A DNA stretch of 64,000 nt. Origin: Adineta vaga. Lineage: Eukaryota; Rotifera. A program made the translations under genes and the position numbers. Shown piece after piece: positions 49,516 through 61,272 of this stretch (positions are counted from its first letter, which is position 1; each line of letters starts with the position of its first letter). The notes under the pieces are model-generated. The model was not told the DNA's origin and ran no database searches. It saw only the letters and a program-made list of their open reading frames with translations. The stretch is taken from assembly GCA_021613535.1 (NCBI GenBank), contig CP075494.1, forward strand, positions 14,570,001 to 14,634,000, in the 5' to 3' direction.

Positions 49516-50250
49516 ATTCGATATCTAATTTACTTTCTGTTGTTGGTATTTATTTTTTTTTCAAAATTACCTGTTAATTGTTTGTTTTTTTCTTGAAAAA
49601 TCAATTCTGTTGTAATGATTATTTGTAAAAAAAAGAAAGTTATATCTTCGTTTGAATAACTCGAGTTTTCTTTATGATTGTTCATTCTGTAAATCGATGA
49701 CGATTCATTATTATCTGATGTCTGATTTTGAATATAAAACAGCTTAGGACAAAGAATACGCAATTCTTTGACAGGAGAAAACAATCTTTGTTGTAGAGAA
49801 ATTTCATTAGCGAAACAATTGATTCGATTGGAAATGTCGCTCTAATTGAATTCAACGACCGATCAAATTCATCGGAATATGCACTTATTCGGTATTTTCT
49901 TTCTAAGGCATTCCAACACATCTATTTCCGTCATATTCATGTTAAATGAATAAGATTAGCGAGCATTTCACTTGAACAGATCGTTGACTTTATCCATCGG
50001 ACAAAATGAGAAATCATCGGATAGAATCAATGATATTTTTGTATATAAATACTAGTAGAACAATGTAGAGATTCATCATTCTTTTCCTTTTTGATATAAC
50101 AAATATGATCTTGACGTTTTTTTTTACATTGACAGAGATTAACGCATTTCTGAATGATCATATCGTTTGTTTGTTTGTTTATTTGTTTGATATGAAGCAA
50201 TTGTCCTATTTCTCTTTTTCTTTGATCAACCGCCGTCAATTAGTTTCGTT
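49516..50250. other. Spacer between SPEN-like and RacGEF genes
   Basis: T-rich and AT-rich DNA of about 735 bases. Minus-strand frames near 49682-49921 and 50027-50239 have no recognisable features. The RacGEF promoter must lie here or within the first intron. Confidence 0.45.
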
Positions 50251-53200
50251 ATGATTGACACTCAATCAATTATTTTCACTATATCTTCGAACTTATACAT
50301 AGAAGTAGTCAAAGGTGTACTTATACTTGTTAACAATTTCCTTGAGAATGATAGAAATAAGTGTGACATCGTTTTCAAGACAATCTACTATCAGACGATA
50401 ATCATAATAATAACAAATGATTATGTATGCTTGTCTCTGCATTGTTACCTTGAATTTGATATATATATATATATATTCGCATCATTGTCCTTTCATAAAA
50501 TCACGCGAAACACTAACAATTATGTTTATTTTGTTAATTATAGATGTCTCAGAAACTTATGAAGAAAAAAAATCCTCGAAATCAACAATAATCATGTTGA
50601 ATAATCCTATATTTAGTACAAGTAGTACTGAAAGTACTGCAGACGACAGTAAAGGCCGATTATCATCAGTTGATTCAATGTTTTCTAATAATGACGATGA
50701 TGAAGAAAAAGTCCATATAAAACAACATCAACGATTAAAAACTTCATCGATCAATAGAAATGGTACGAGCAAACGAAATAAAACAGTGAATAGTGTAAAT
50801 CGATTACAATTAAATGAATTCAAAGATCATAATAGTCCCAAATTATTTCGACGATCCAGTAGTCATAGTGATCCATCACATCGAAGTATTTACAATTCAG
50901 TTGAAAGAAAAGATAGTTATTTCGTCGATTCACAAGAAAATGATGGTAAAATAGGTTCATTAACTAGTTATTCTGATGATAGCAACGACGATCTTCGATT
51001 GGAAAAAACTGGGTAAAGAATTCATTCTACATATCGTTAATATGAATCCGTATTTTTAGATGGTTGAATGTAAAACATTGGTTAACTATTCCAGATTATG
51101 AAAATCTTCAAATTACATCAAAACAATCATGGAAACGTTTTTGGATTTGGTTAAAAGATTGTCATCTTCATTTCTATAATGATTATTTAGATAAAAATTC
51201 TCATTTAACTATAAGTAAGTTCATTTTAAACAATATAGTTCATACCAATTTGATTATTCTAGATCTAATCGATAGTCTTTGTTATCCTTATCCAGAATAT
51301 CGACATCGACAGAATGTCTTTAGTTTAACTATCAACACTGGTGATATCTATTTGTTACAAGTTTGTTTTATTTTATCCTCATTCGTGAATTCATATGATC
51401 GTTCTTTTAGTCTTCAAATCAAATAGAAATCGATCAATGGATTGATTGTATACATTCAAATTGTTTATTGAAACTTAATCGAAGATTTTTACAAATCAAT
51501 ATTAAACAATTAGAAAATCAAATAGTCTATGAAAAGAAAATGCTTCAATCAGTTCTTTTACAATTAAAATTACTTTCGAATAACGAAATGTATCCAATGA
51601 TATCTCAACAAATTGAACAACGAGAAAGAAATTTAGAAAGAGCTTGTATTGATTTATTTCGAAATAATTGTTATTTATCAATTTTTCATCAAAATCAAAC
51701 TTTTCTACCGAATTCAATTGATTTACTTGCACAAATTTCGTCAACAACAAAACTTTTCTTATATAATCTGGATGCATTTATACCCTGTGGATTTTATGCT
51801 TATGTTCTTTCACGAAAAATATCAAATCATCGAAAGGTTTACCAAACAATTCTGTTTGATTCCAATCCACCAAGGGTTTGTTTCGATTTCTTCTTCTTCT
51901 TCTTCTTTTTTTGACCATCGTCTTAGATTAACACTAAGTAATATAATAACAGATAGAACTAATCGAGTGAATATGTATAACATTTAGGAATTAGATGATA
52001 AGATCAAGGTTATCAGAAAATCTATAATCAATTGGAAAAAAAAGGAATTCTTCGATATTTGAACGAGTTGCTCATAAATGGAAGATAGTGAAATTCATCT
52101 TACCAAACGAAAAGATATATACAGAAGATAGTCGACATTCTTTTTTTCTTTTATAAGTAACCGGAAACTCATTCTTTCAGGATATCCAATCGTTGATATG
52201 TAAAGTACATTCTTTTCTTTCTCATCATATCCTATATGTATCTTTTCTATAGAAAATCATTCTCTCAATGAATCAAATGGCATCTGTTCATGAATTACTA
52301 AAACGTGTTATTGATAAATTAGGTTTAACAATTGACGATTATTTTCTCTATTGTCATTCAATATCAGGCAATGGATTTATACCAAATCGAAATGATATAC
52401 TTGATACTTTGGTATGAATCAGATTCTTTTTTTTCTTTTATCTATTGTTTGTGAAATATTTATTATAGATGTATTCATCCGTAGAAGTACGACGAAAGAT
52501 AACTTATCAGATAAATTTGAATAATCATTTACATCTATGTGGTATTGACATTGATCAACAACAGCCAATGATAATTACTATAAAAAACGTGAAAAAAGGA
52601 AGTGAAGGAGAACAACTTGGTAAGAGAAATCGATTCAGATAGAAATCAACTAATTGAAATACGTTTTTTAGGAGTTATAAAAGATGATGAAATAATTATG
52701 ATCAATAATTTATATGTCAAACATTTTGATAATGTTCGATTGAATCGATATTTACAACAAATACCCATACAACTAACTCTTCGTTCATCTCGGTAAGTTC
52801 GTAACAAAAAAATAAATTTTCTTTTTCATTCCCATTTTCTTTTCTCTTCAGATTGAATGACACCATTCATTCAAGAAAACGAACATCATCAACCATCAAA
52901 TTTTCTAACGAAAATGATCGTCCTTTATCCACATTAATCAAACCATTGATGAATACATTTAACACAAATAACGAAGACAAATCAAGTATTAAATTGATTT
53001 CAAATAATCAACAAATACAAAAAGTTATTCATGAACTTATTGAAACTGAAATATCTTATGTACAGGTAAATAATCGAACAAAAAACCTTTCGGAAATGAT
53101 TTGTTTTTCAATCGTAGGATCTTCAATCATTTATCAATCAATATATTGAACCATTACGCAATCGTTCGACTATTTTCCCCTACGATGCAATAGATGCATT

Positions 53201-54571
53201 ATATAAAAGCATACAAACAATCTATCAATTTCAAACTCAATTCTTGGGTAATCTTCAATCAAGTTCATTTAATAATGTATTTCATTCAAATCTTTCTAAA
53301 CTTGATTTATTTTCAATTTGTTTGTTTTTGGTTTTAGAATATTCTTATTTCAATATGTGAAATATTTATTCGATTTTCGAAAGATTTCAAACTCTATTCA
53401 ATTTACTGTACTGCTCATTTACGTATCAATCGTTTATTGAATCTTCATCAAAATAATGAATATTTAAAAGAGTTTTTAACACTATGTAATCCATCTCATC
53501 AACATTCATTATCATTTCAATCGTATCTGATTAAACCTGTTCAACGTATACTTAAATATCCATTATTTCTTCAACAAATGTTTGCTTTTTGTAATTCGGA
53601 TGTAAATCATCAGTTTTATTCGAAAGAACTTTCTAAATTAAAACGAACAATTAAATTAATGAATAAAATTAATAAATATATCAATTCAATGCAACAACTC
53701 TACGAAGATTTCGGTCAATCATTTGAATCATTTACTCGAAATTCGAAAGAACAATTTAAGAAAGTATGAGAAATAAATGTATGAAATTATTTGCATTTTG
53801 TTTTCGATTTAGATCATTGAATTAAATCTTCCAGATCTTTATGCTTATGGAGAAATGAATTGGATTAATATGTATCGATTTCTTTCGAAGAAAAATGTTC
53901 AATGTTTACGAACATATTGTTTTGTTTTTCGAAATGGTTGTCTTTTGTTAGTACGTGAACACATACAGAAGAAAAATCCGGTAATTTGTTTGTTCTCTTT
54001 TTCATAAGAGATTCGCGATCTTTTTCTAGGATGGATTATACAATTCTCAAATCAATAAGAATTCATCAGATCATTTTCTTTGTTTTTTACCAATAAAAGA
54101 TGTACAAGCAGAAATGATTCAATTTGAAAATAAATCATCGAATCATACATGGCAGTTAATTCAAACAGATCCAATTACTCAATTGAAACGATATTATCAT
54201 TTTGCGAATAAGTAAATCGATATCATTTGTTCCTTTCGTATTTGATATTTCTATGAAGTATTTTTAGAGATGCACAAACATTCGTTAAGACAATTAATAG
54301 TTGTATTTCGAAAATAAAATGGCAATCGAATGATTTCATTCGATTGACACAACCATCTGAATCAGTCGAAGTATCTTCTTATCCGAAACGTATTCCATCA
54401 AGTCGTTCTTGTCATGATTTTTCTATGAGATACTCATTATTAAATCAAAATGGAGAAAAAATTCGTTCGAGAACGAATCGACAAAGTCCATCTCCAGTTT
54501 GGAAACGACGTGGAACAATATGTTTAAGAAAACGACCGTCATCAATGACAAACAGTAAACATAATAATTGA
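50251..54571 (+). CDS. TIAM1: Tiam/still life-like Rac guanine-nucleotide exchange factor
   Basis: Activates Rac by GDP/GTP exchange at the membrane. Fourteen exons are inferred, giving 1,044 residues. Order is that of Tiam1/Still life: a Ser-rich N-terminus; the PHn-CC-Ex unit (GWLNVKHWL, KRFWIWLKDCHLHFYND, IEIDQWIDCIHSNC, then the coiled coil and LERACIDLFRNNCYL); a Ras-binding-type segment (52253-52411, MASVHELLKRVIDKLGL); PDZ (52469-52792, IITIKNVKKGSEGEQLG, VIKDDEIIMINNL); DH (from ELIETEISYVQDL to LIKPVQRILKYPLFLQQM) and C-terminal PH (IELNLPDLYAYGEMN onward). The exon 50251-50314 is inferred only from phase. A safe internal start is the ATG at 50594. The DH exon must end at 53276, before GTATTTC, to keep frame. 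Tiam1 and Tiam2 cannot be separated. Intron 51215-51262 is 48 bases and stop-free. Confidence 0.88.
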
Positions 54572-54839
54572 TTTTTTTTCAATGTAGTTATATTTCTTGA
54601 AATTCATCGATTTTTCGTGGTGCTTTCTATAAATAATTTGTAAATATGAGTGTGTTACATTAAATACTGATTATTGAATATATTCTTACATCAGAACAAA
54701 TTTTATGTTTTTCAAATGTGATAAAAAGTTAATTAGTTTATTCATAGGATGAAAAAGAAAAAGAAAAAGATGAGTTTTATAATCAAATGTTCCAATATGT
54801 ATCTAAAAAGAGAATTGATATAAATATATAAACCTGCGA

Positions 54840-56800
54840 TTAATCATTCACTGTTGAGACAGTTGTCATAGACAGTGAGTTAGGTTGGCGTCTATTTTTT
54901 ATATGATTTAAAGCTATATCAGAAGAACTTATTATACTGACAGATGATGAACTTGTTGTAATGTCTTTCTCCTTTGATACACTAGGAATAGCCATATTCG
55001 TAGATACGATGTTTTTGTTGTTTCGTTCTTCTCTTTCTATTGAACTATCGTAGCTTAATAATAATTGTTTAACATGATTATTTTCAGTTGGAACTAACTG
55101 ATGAATATTTTGTAATACATAAGCTACTGAAGACGGATGGCCTAATTTGAAATAAAAGTAAGCCTTTTAAATAGAAGATGTAAAACATGCTTTATACTCA
55201 CCATCAACAAAATCATTGCTTGGTATTTTACTTGTGCGTGTAGGATCGACATTGCGCCTTTTATAACGTGAATTCATAGTAGTTGTTGGTTCCTTCCTTC
55301 GCTTCTTTTTTGCTACTTTTTTTAAAGTTACTGATGAACTGCACGTAGAGCAAGATGTCTTTGAATCATCTGAGCAATCTGATGATCTTGTGTAAGAGCT
55401 ATCCGTAGTGCGGTCAGAGTTTTGACTTGGTTGACCATTCCAATACGTTTTGCATGATTTGATCAGATTGGGAGCGTCTGTTCTTAATAATGGCTCTATT
55501 TCTTGTGCAACCTCAGTAATCTTTTGACTGCAATGTGGATATGTATTTTTTGAGTACCAAGATTCTCTAGACGAATCAATTCTATTGACAAATTCATCAG
55601 AGATGATCACTGCACCTGGTGGAAGCGGTGGAAGATTATTTGACCTTGAACCATCTGCGGAGTACGTATTCACATGAGGATAATGTTGATAATCATTATT
55701 TGCATCCTGAACATGTTGTGCTACTGTTGGTTGACGAAGTAATGGTGTCATTCGACCATGATTATCTGGTCGAACGTTTGGATTCGAAGCATCACCTGGA
55801 ATATGATGACATGCAGAACAATGTTGTATCCAACAATGACTTGTGACTGGAATGTTTAATGGAGGTGGTGCAGGAACACATGCACGACATGTACTTGGAT
55901 AAGAACTGTTCGATGGTGGAACTACTGGTGGAAAAGAATAGTTTGGCGCAAATGACTGTCCTGATTGATAGTTTGATGTGAATGGAAGAACGGCCACAGG
56001 GTTCGAGTATTTTTGCATCACCATTTGTTGAATTCCAGGTGTCAATGGTAGTGATGATATCTGAGGTAGAGGCGGTGGTAATGGTAATGAACACAGAGGT
56101 TGTGACATACGATTGAATGAGAATGGTGGCATTGCCTAAAATATCAACGGTGATCATGTTAAAAACAGAAAGTTTATGAGGAGATATGTCTTACCGGTGT
56201 CACATTACATGGTTGTTGTGGACATGATGAAGATGGTGGAATGAAGATGACACGAATCTTTGGTGGTAATTGACTTATATTTTGATAGTTTGAATAGTTC
56301 CTATTTCCCAAAGACGGATATGGATAGCGTGATAGATTTGGATATCTTAGACTTCTATTCGAAGTATAACTTGAAATTCCTGGATCGCCATAAACTGGAT
56401 AAGGAAAATAACGTACTTCTCTTTCAAATTGATACACTGGACCTGCATTATAATTCGAAGGATATGATCTCGAATAAGTTGCTAATGGCAAAGCACTGTC
56501 TGGCGATTTCCATTGATGATTGTTCTTTTTTTTTAAGTATGGCCAAGTATATTGAGATTGATATTGACTGTAAGAATTAGTTGAATGCATCGGTTCCATT
56601 CTAGAACGTTCATATTGATTGAAGGCAGTTAATGGATATTTATCAATCGGATGAGAGGACGTTTGATAGTAGGGTTGTATTGGATAGAAATATGAGTAAA
56701 ATAGATGCGAGCTGATTAAATTTTGATTTTGATAATAGTTTCTTCTTTGTGAAAGAGCATCAGTATAAACTGGAGAAGAAGAATTATAATAATTATACAT
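54840..56800 (-). CDS. Unknown Pro/Tyr/Ser-rich protein, paralogue A
   Basis: Three exons (56800-56195, 56135-55202, 55141-54840) give 613 residues. I do not recognise the family. The first part is Tyr/Ser/Pro/Asn-rich and low in charge, ending QLPPKIRVIFIPPSSSCPQQ. The second exon has a proline run (SLPLPPPLPQISSLPLTPG) and a Cys/His cluster: CRACVPAPPP, then SHCWIQHCSACHHIPG. The distal part is Ser/Lys/Arg-rich with a basic patch KKVAKKKRRKE, a possible nuclear signal, and a Ser-rich tail. No signal peptide or membrane helix is present. From about 56560 to 55590 it is nearly identical to the tandem neighbour at 57805-59963, intron included. Outside that the two diverge fully. It converges with the RacGEF (268 bases between stops). 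Function unknown. Confidence 0.8.
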
Positions 56801-57804
56801 AACTAATATTACTATGTTTCAATTATTTTTCAAAGTCGATATAAATTGAAATATAAGAATATTTGATCGACGAAGAAATCAAAAAGATCTAGAAGAATTA
56901 AATTATCATATCGTTCAATCTGTTAAATAGACGATTTTAATATTACTGAAAAATTGGTTTAAAATAAAGTTCTACAAATTACAACGAAAAATATATTCAA
57001 CGGTAATAACTATTGCAAATAAGATATTCACGATATTGATTGATAACCTATTGCTCAAGGAAAGAAGAAGTTTATAATCAATAGTGATGGTGAACTGCGA
57101 TAAAAAAGAGACCAGATGCTCAGTATTAAACATCGGGAAGGAGAAAGGTGAGGTTACCTTCCAAGTGATCATCGTTTTATCATAATCAATGTCATTTGAA
57201 AAGGATACGATAAAACAAGTATAAACATATGTCTATCTCGATGGTAGTTAATCATTTTTTTCGTTACGGTTGAAAATATCTTCAAAAATGCGGAAGGTCT
57301 AATCGAGTTTTTAAGTCTCGAATCAATCATCTACACATCATTATTTGTATTCGAATGAGCTTCATTAAAGAGACTAATCTGAATAAAATTAAAACAAATT
57401 CATATAATCATCTTAATGACTCAACATTGAAATCTTGCGATAAATATGAAATATAATATGATGATACAAAGTATTTACTTGTTTGAACCGACTTTTATTC
57501 CTCCTATCAGTTCTATCATTAAAAATACAATACTTTCATATAAAATTACAAAAAAAAACTGTGTATTCATATTGTACATAGTTATAAGGAGATAGCATTT
57601 AATTTACTTTCTTTTATTTCAATTTCAATCTTTTATATATTTCTTCCGGTTGATAAAGACAATTTGTTCTTCTATAGAATATTATTCAATTCTACAAATT
57701 ATTTAAGACAAAAAGAAAATGATAAACTATAGTCTATATAGGTATGTATGTATTTATAAATGTCAGTAAATAGGTTTTTAAGATACTGGATCATTTTCAT
57801 CCTT
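56801..57804. other. Spacer between the two tandem paralogues
   Basis: About 1 kb of AT-rich DNA separates the start of paralogue A from the end of paralogue B, both on the minus strand. It should hold the promoter of A and the 3' UTR of B. No other coding signal is convincing. Confidence 0.5.
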
Positions 57805-59963
57805 TTAATCTGTTTTAGTTGTTGTTGTCGGAGAAACGGAACCGCGATCTTTATTGATAGTGGCTGACGTTGTATCCAATGAACTAGCACTGTTTGTCAT
57901 TGAAGAAATTCTTCTAAGACGTTTTAGTGTACCAGTACGACCTTCATGTCGTTCTGATCGATATGATATGAAAGGACGATTTGGAATAGATTTCTTCTCA
58001 TTTTCTGCTTGTGAATCAAAAGCAATGGATTGTGGTCGATTGAAATGATGATTTTTTCGGGGAAGAAAAAGACTTGATTTCGTATTAGAAGTCGCAATAG
58101 ATGTTCTATCATCATCATCATCACTTGATTTTGACTGTTCATTGGAATGGTAGATAGCTTGTAAATCAGGAGTTTGATGACGATAACGAAGATTAATCAT
58201 ACGTGCCATAGCTGTGAATTGTTTGTCAGCTAACTTCTGTTCTGTATTAGCTACATAGTTAGCAGTGTTTGTATCAGCGCTACTTTTCGATAGTTTAGAT
58301 ATCGAGACAGTTGATGAATTAAGCGAAGGTCGATTGTCACGAGCATACGATCGAGGTGGCGATGTTTTCATATTAGATAGATCTCTATACGGTGGTGTCC
58401 GAGAATTCGATAGTTTTTTACGATTAGATTTTTTTGTGACCTCTCTACTATTTTGACTCTTACTAGTACTAAATGTTGAATATGCTTCAGATCGTGGTAC
58501 TGAGTTTTCCACACGTGGATGTTCTACTGGATATCTTTGGTTGTATTGTTGTGTTGCAACTAAATCATTTCGTGGAATATATTCATCAGAGATGATCACT
58601 GCACCTGGTGGAAGCGGTGGAAGATTATTTAACTTTGAACCATCTGCGGAGTACGTATTCACATGAGGATAATGTTGATAATCATTATTTGCATCCTGAA
58701 CATGTTGCGCCACTGTTGGTTGACGAAGTAATGGTGTCATTCGACCATGATTATCTGGTCGAACGTTTGGATTCGAAGCATCACCTGGAACATGATGACA
58801 TGCAGAACAATGTTGCATCCAACAATGACTTGTGACTGGAATGTTTAATGGAGGTGGTGCAGGAACACATGCACGACATGTACTTGGATAAGAACTGTTC
58901 GATGGTTGAGACATAGATGCATCTACAGTAGGGTAGGTTGGTGGAGAAAAGGCATTGTATGATGACACTGGGACGTTGTTTGATGGAAGAGCTGGAGCAG
59001 CATAAGACTGTGGAGCATACTGGCATGGTGGTGCAACTGGCGTTGGCATCGTTAAGGGTTGTTGTGGAACTACTGGTGGAAAAGAATAGTTTGGCGCAAA
59101 TGATTGTCCTGATTGATAGTTTGATGTGAATGGAAGTATGGCCACAGGATTCGAGTATTTTTGCATTACCATTTGTTGAGTACCTGGTGTCAATGGTAGT
59201 GATGATATCTGAGGTAGAGGTGGTGGTAATGGTAATGAACACAAAGGTTGTGACATACGATTGAATAAGAATGGTGGCATTGCCTAAAACACCAACAATG
59301 CTCATGTTAAAAACAGAAAGTTTATGAGGAGATGTGTCTTACCGGTGTAACATTACATGGTTGTTGTGGACATGATGAAGATGGTGGAATGAAGATGACA
59401 CGAATCTTTGGTGGTAATTGACTTATATTTTGATAGTTTGAATAGTTCCTATTTCCCAAAGACGGATATGGATAGCGTGATAGATTTGGATATCTCAGAC
59501 TTCTATTCGAAGTATAACTTGAAATTCCTGGATCGCCATAAACTGGATAAGGAAAATAACGCACTTCTCTTTCAAATTGATATACTGGACCTGCATTATA
59601 ATTCGAAGGATATGATCTCGAATAAGTTGCTAATGGAAAAGCACTGTCTGGCGATTTCCATTGATGATTATTCTTTTTTTTAAAGTATGGCCATGTGTAT
59701 TGAGATCGATATCGGTCATCGTATTGATATGAAGATCCTAGTCTTGGATTAGGTATACCATATTGATGAAAGGTAGTTGATGCATAGTTGGGATTGGCAA
59801 AAAAAGTTGTTTGATAATTCGCTTGTCTTGAATAGTAAGATGGAAAGAATGGTTGTTGTCGGAAATATTCTTTATCTTTTCGATAATAACTATGTTGCTT
59901 ATTAGAATCAAGGTGATTTTGATAGTAATAGTTATGATAATATTGTTGAGCATATGCAGACAT
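57805..59963 (-). CDS. Unknown Pro/Tyr/Ser-rich protein, paralogue B
   Basis: Two exons (59963-59343, 59283-57805) give 699 residues. The family is not recognised. The Tyr/Gln-rich N-terminus (MSAYAQQYYHNYYYQNHL) differs from paralogue A, but from SQYTWPYFKKKNNHQW to GAVIISDE the two are nearly identical, including the 59-base intron. B has an extra in-frame block of 53 residues (from QQPLTMPTPVAPPCQY to TVDASMSQ) that A lacks. The shared Cys/His cluster reads HCWMQHCSACHH. The C-terminal 450 residues are unrelated to A: Ser/Arg-rich and basic with phosphorylation-like SP sites (SNMKTSPPRS), an Asp run and a Thr-rich end. It lacks signal peptide and membrane helices. It is probably a disordered regulatory or RNA-associated protein, but that is only inference. 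Confidence 0.82.
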
Positions 59964-61272
59964 ATTGCAAATATTTAGATTTAAATTTTACTTTCTAATA
60001 AATTCGAATCAATAATAGATCAACATATATATAACAATGAAACTTGACCATGATCAACAGAAACCATCATTCATCTGACTTAGTACTAATCGTTACTGTT
60101 GTACACCAATAGACAAGTATCATATAAGGCTTGCAACGATTTATATACATAAATAACTATTATGATTCACATATAAATCTTTTCCTTGAGCAAAAACTTG
60201 TTTACCATTTTTCGTATTCATTTTAGTGTTATATCTAATTGTCTAATCGAACAATATTATGCAATTATTAAACCTTGAAGATCATATGTATCACAAAAAA
60301 AAACGAAAGAAAGAAATCATTGAGATACGAATAAACCGCACCTGTATTCAAGGGCGTCTTCTTTGGTACGTAACACTCGTGATTATCAATAATATATTAG
60401 TGTGAAAATAATACTTTCAACAGGACAGATACGAAATTATCAACATTCTGTTTTACATGATACACAGTTAGTTAATACTCTATATGTGCATATAAATATG
60501 ACTATTAGTATACGTCCTTTATGTCAATAAAATGAAGGAGGTCTCGAAAACACCGATATATTATTGTAATCAATATTGATAAAAATATTTTCATATAATC
60601 TATCAAGTTCATCGTATTTATCAAATGTTGAATGGATTTGTATCTGTATATTTGAAAATAGAAACCTAAAAGCTTATCATTCACAATTACTGATTAAATG
60701 AGAAACAAAGAATGACCTTTCAATTTATTTTCTCGTATTACTGATAAGACAAAACGAAAACACATCAATGTGAAATGTTTTGCATCATAATAGATTTAGT
60801 TTTTCAATGTCATTACATACCGAATTCTTTGGATTCTTCGTTTTTTTTCTTCAACTGATGAATAATTGAATTTTTCATTTAGTTGAATACCTAATCTGTA
60901 TTACATACAATCATTTCGATCATAGTTAAATAGCTGATCTTTTTCTCTTATGCATTCATCACTCCTTCGTTCATTCTTCTTTTGTTGGATATACATACTG
61001 GACATTGAATCTTCTTCATTTCTCTCTCTCTCTCTTCTTCTTCTTCTTCTTTTGACAATTAACATTCAGTGTAAAACAAACAATGACATATGCACGCAGA
61101 AGAGAAAGAAGAAGAAAAAATTCGACGATGTACATAATCATTGAACGAAATCAATTCGAATAGTTGCATTCACACAACAAGTCGCTTAGACTATAGTTGC
61201 CTTTCATTGTTGTGATCATTTACTTTTCTTCTTCTTCTTCATCATTCGTAATCGATTGAATATTTTGCAAAC
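59964..61272. other. Divergent intergenic region
   Basis: 1.3 kb between the start codons of paralogue B (minus) and the chitin-binding gene (plus). AT-rich, with CT-rich runs near 61021-61050. It presumably holds both promoters. No coding region is supported. Confidence 0.5.

Noticed and set aside
49682-49921. 79-codon minus-strand frame after the SPEN-like gene
   Set aside because: Reads partly protein-like but has no recognisable domain, splice partner or repeat of a neighbour.
53118-53247. Splice donor at 53248 in the RacGEF DH domain
   Set aside because: Joining it to the next exon at 53338 gives an early stop. Ending the exon at 53276 keeps the DH frame.
61021-61050. CT-rich run as a transposon end or CRISPR-like array
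   Set aside because: Plain pyrimidine microsatellite; no spaced repeats or inverted termini anywhere in the window support a CRISPR array.
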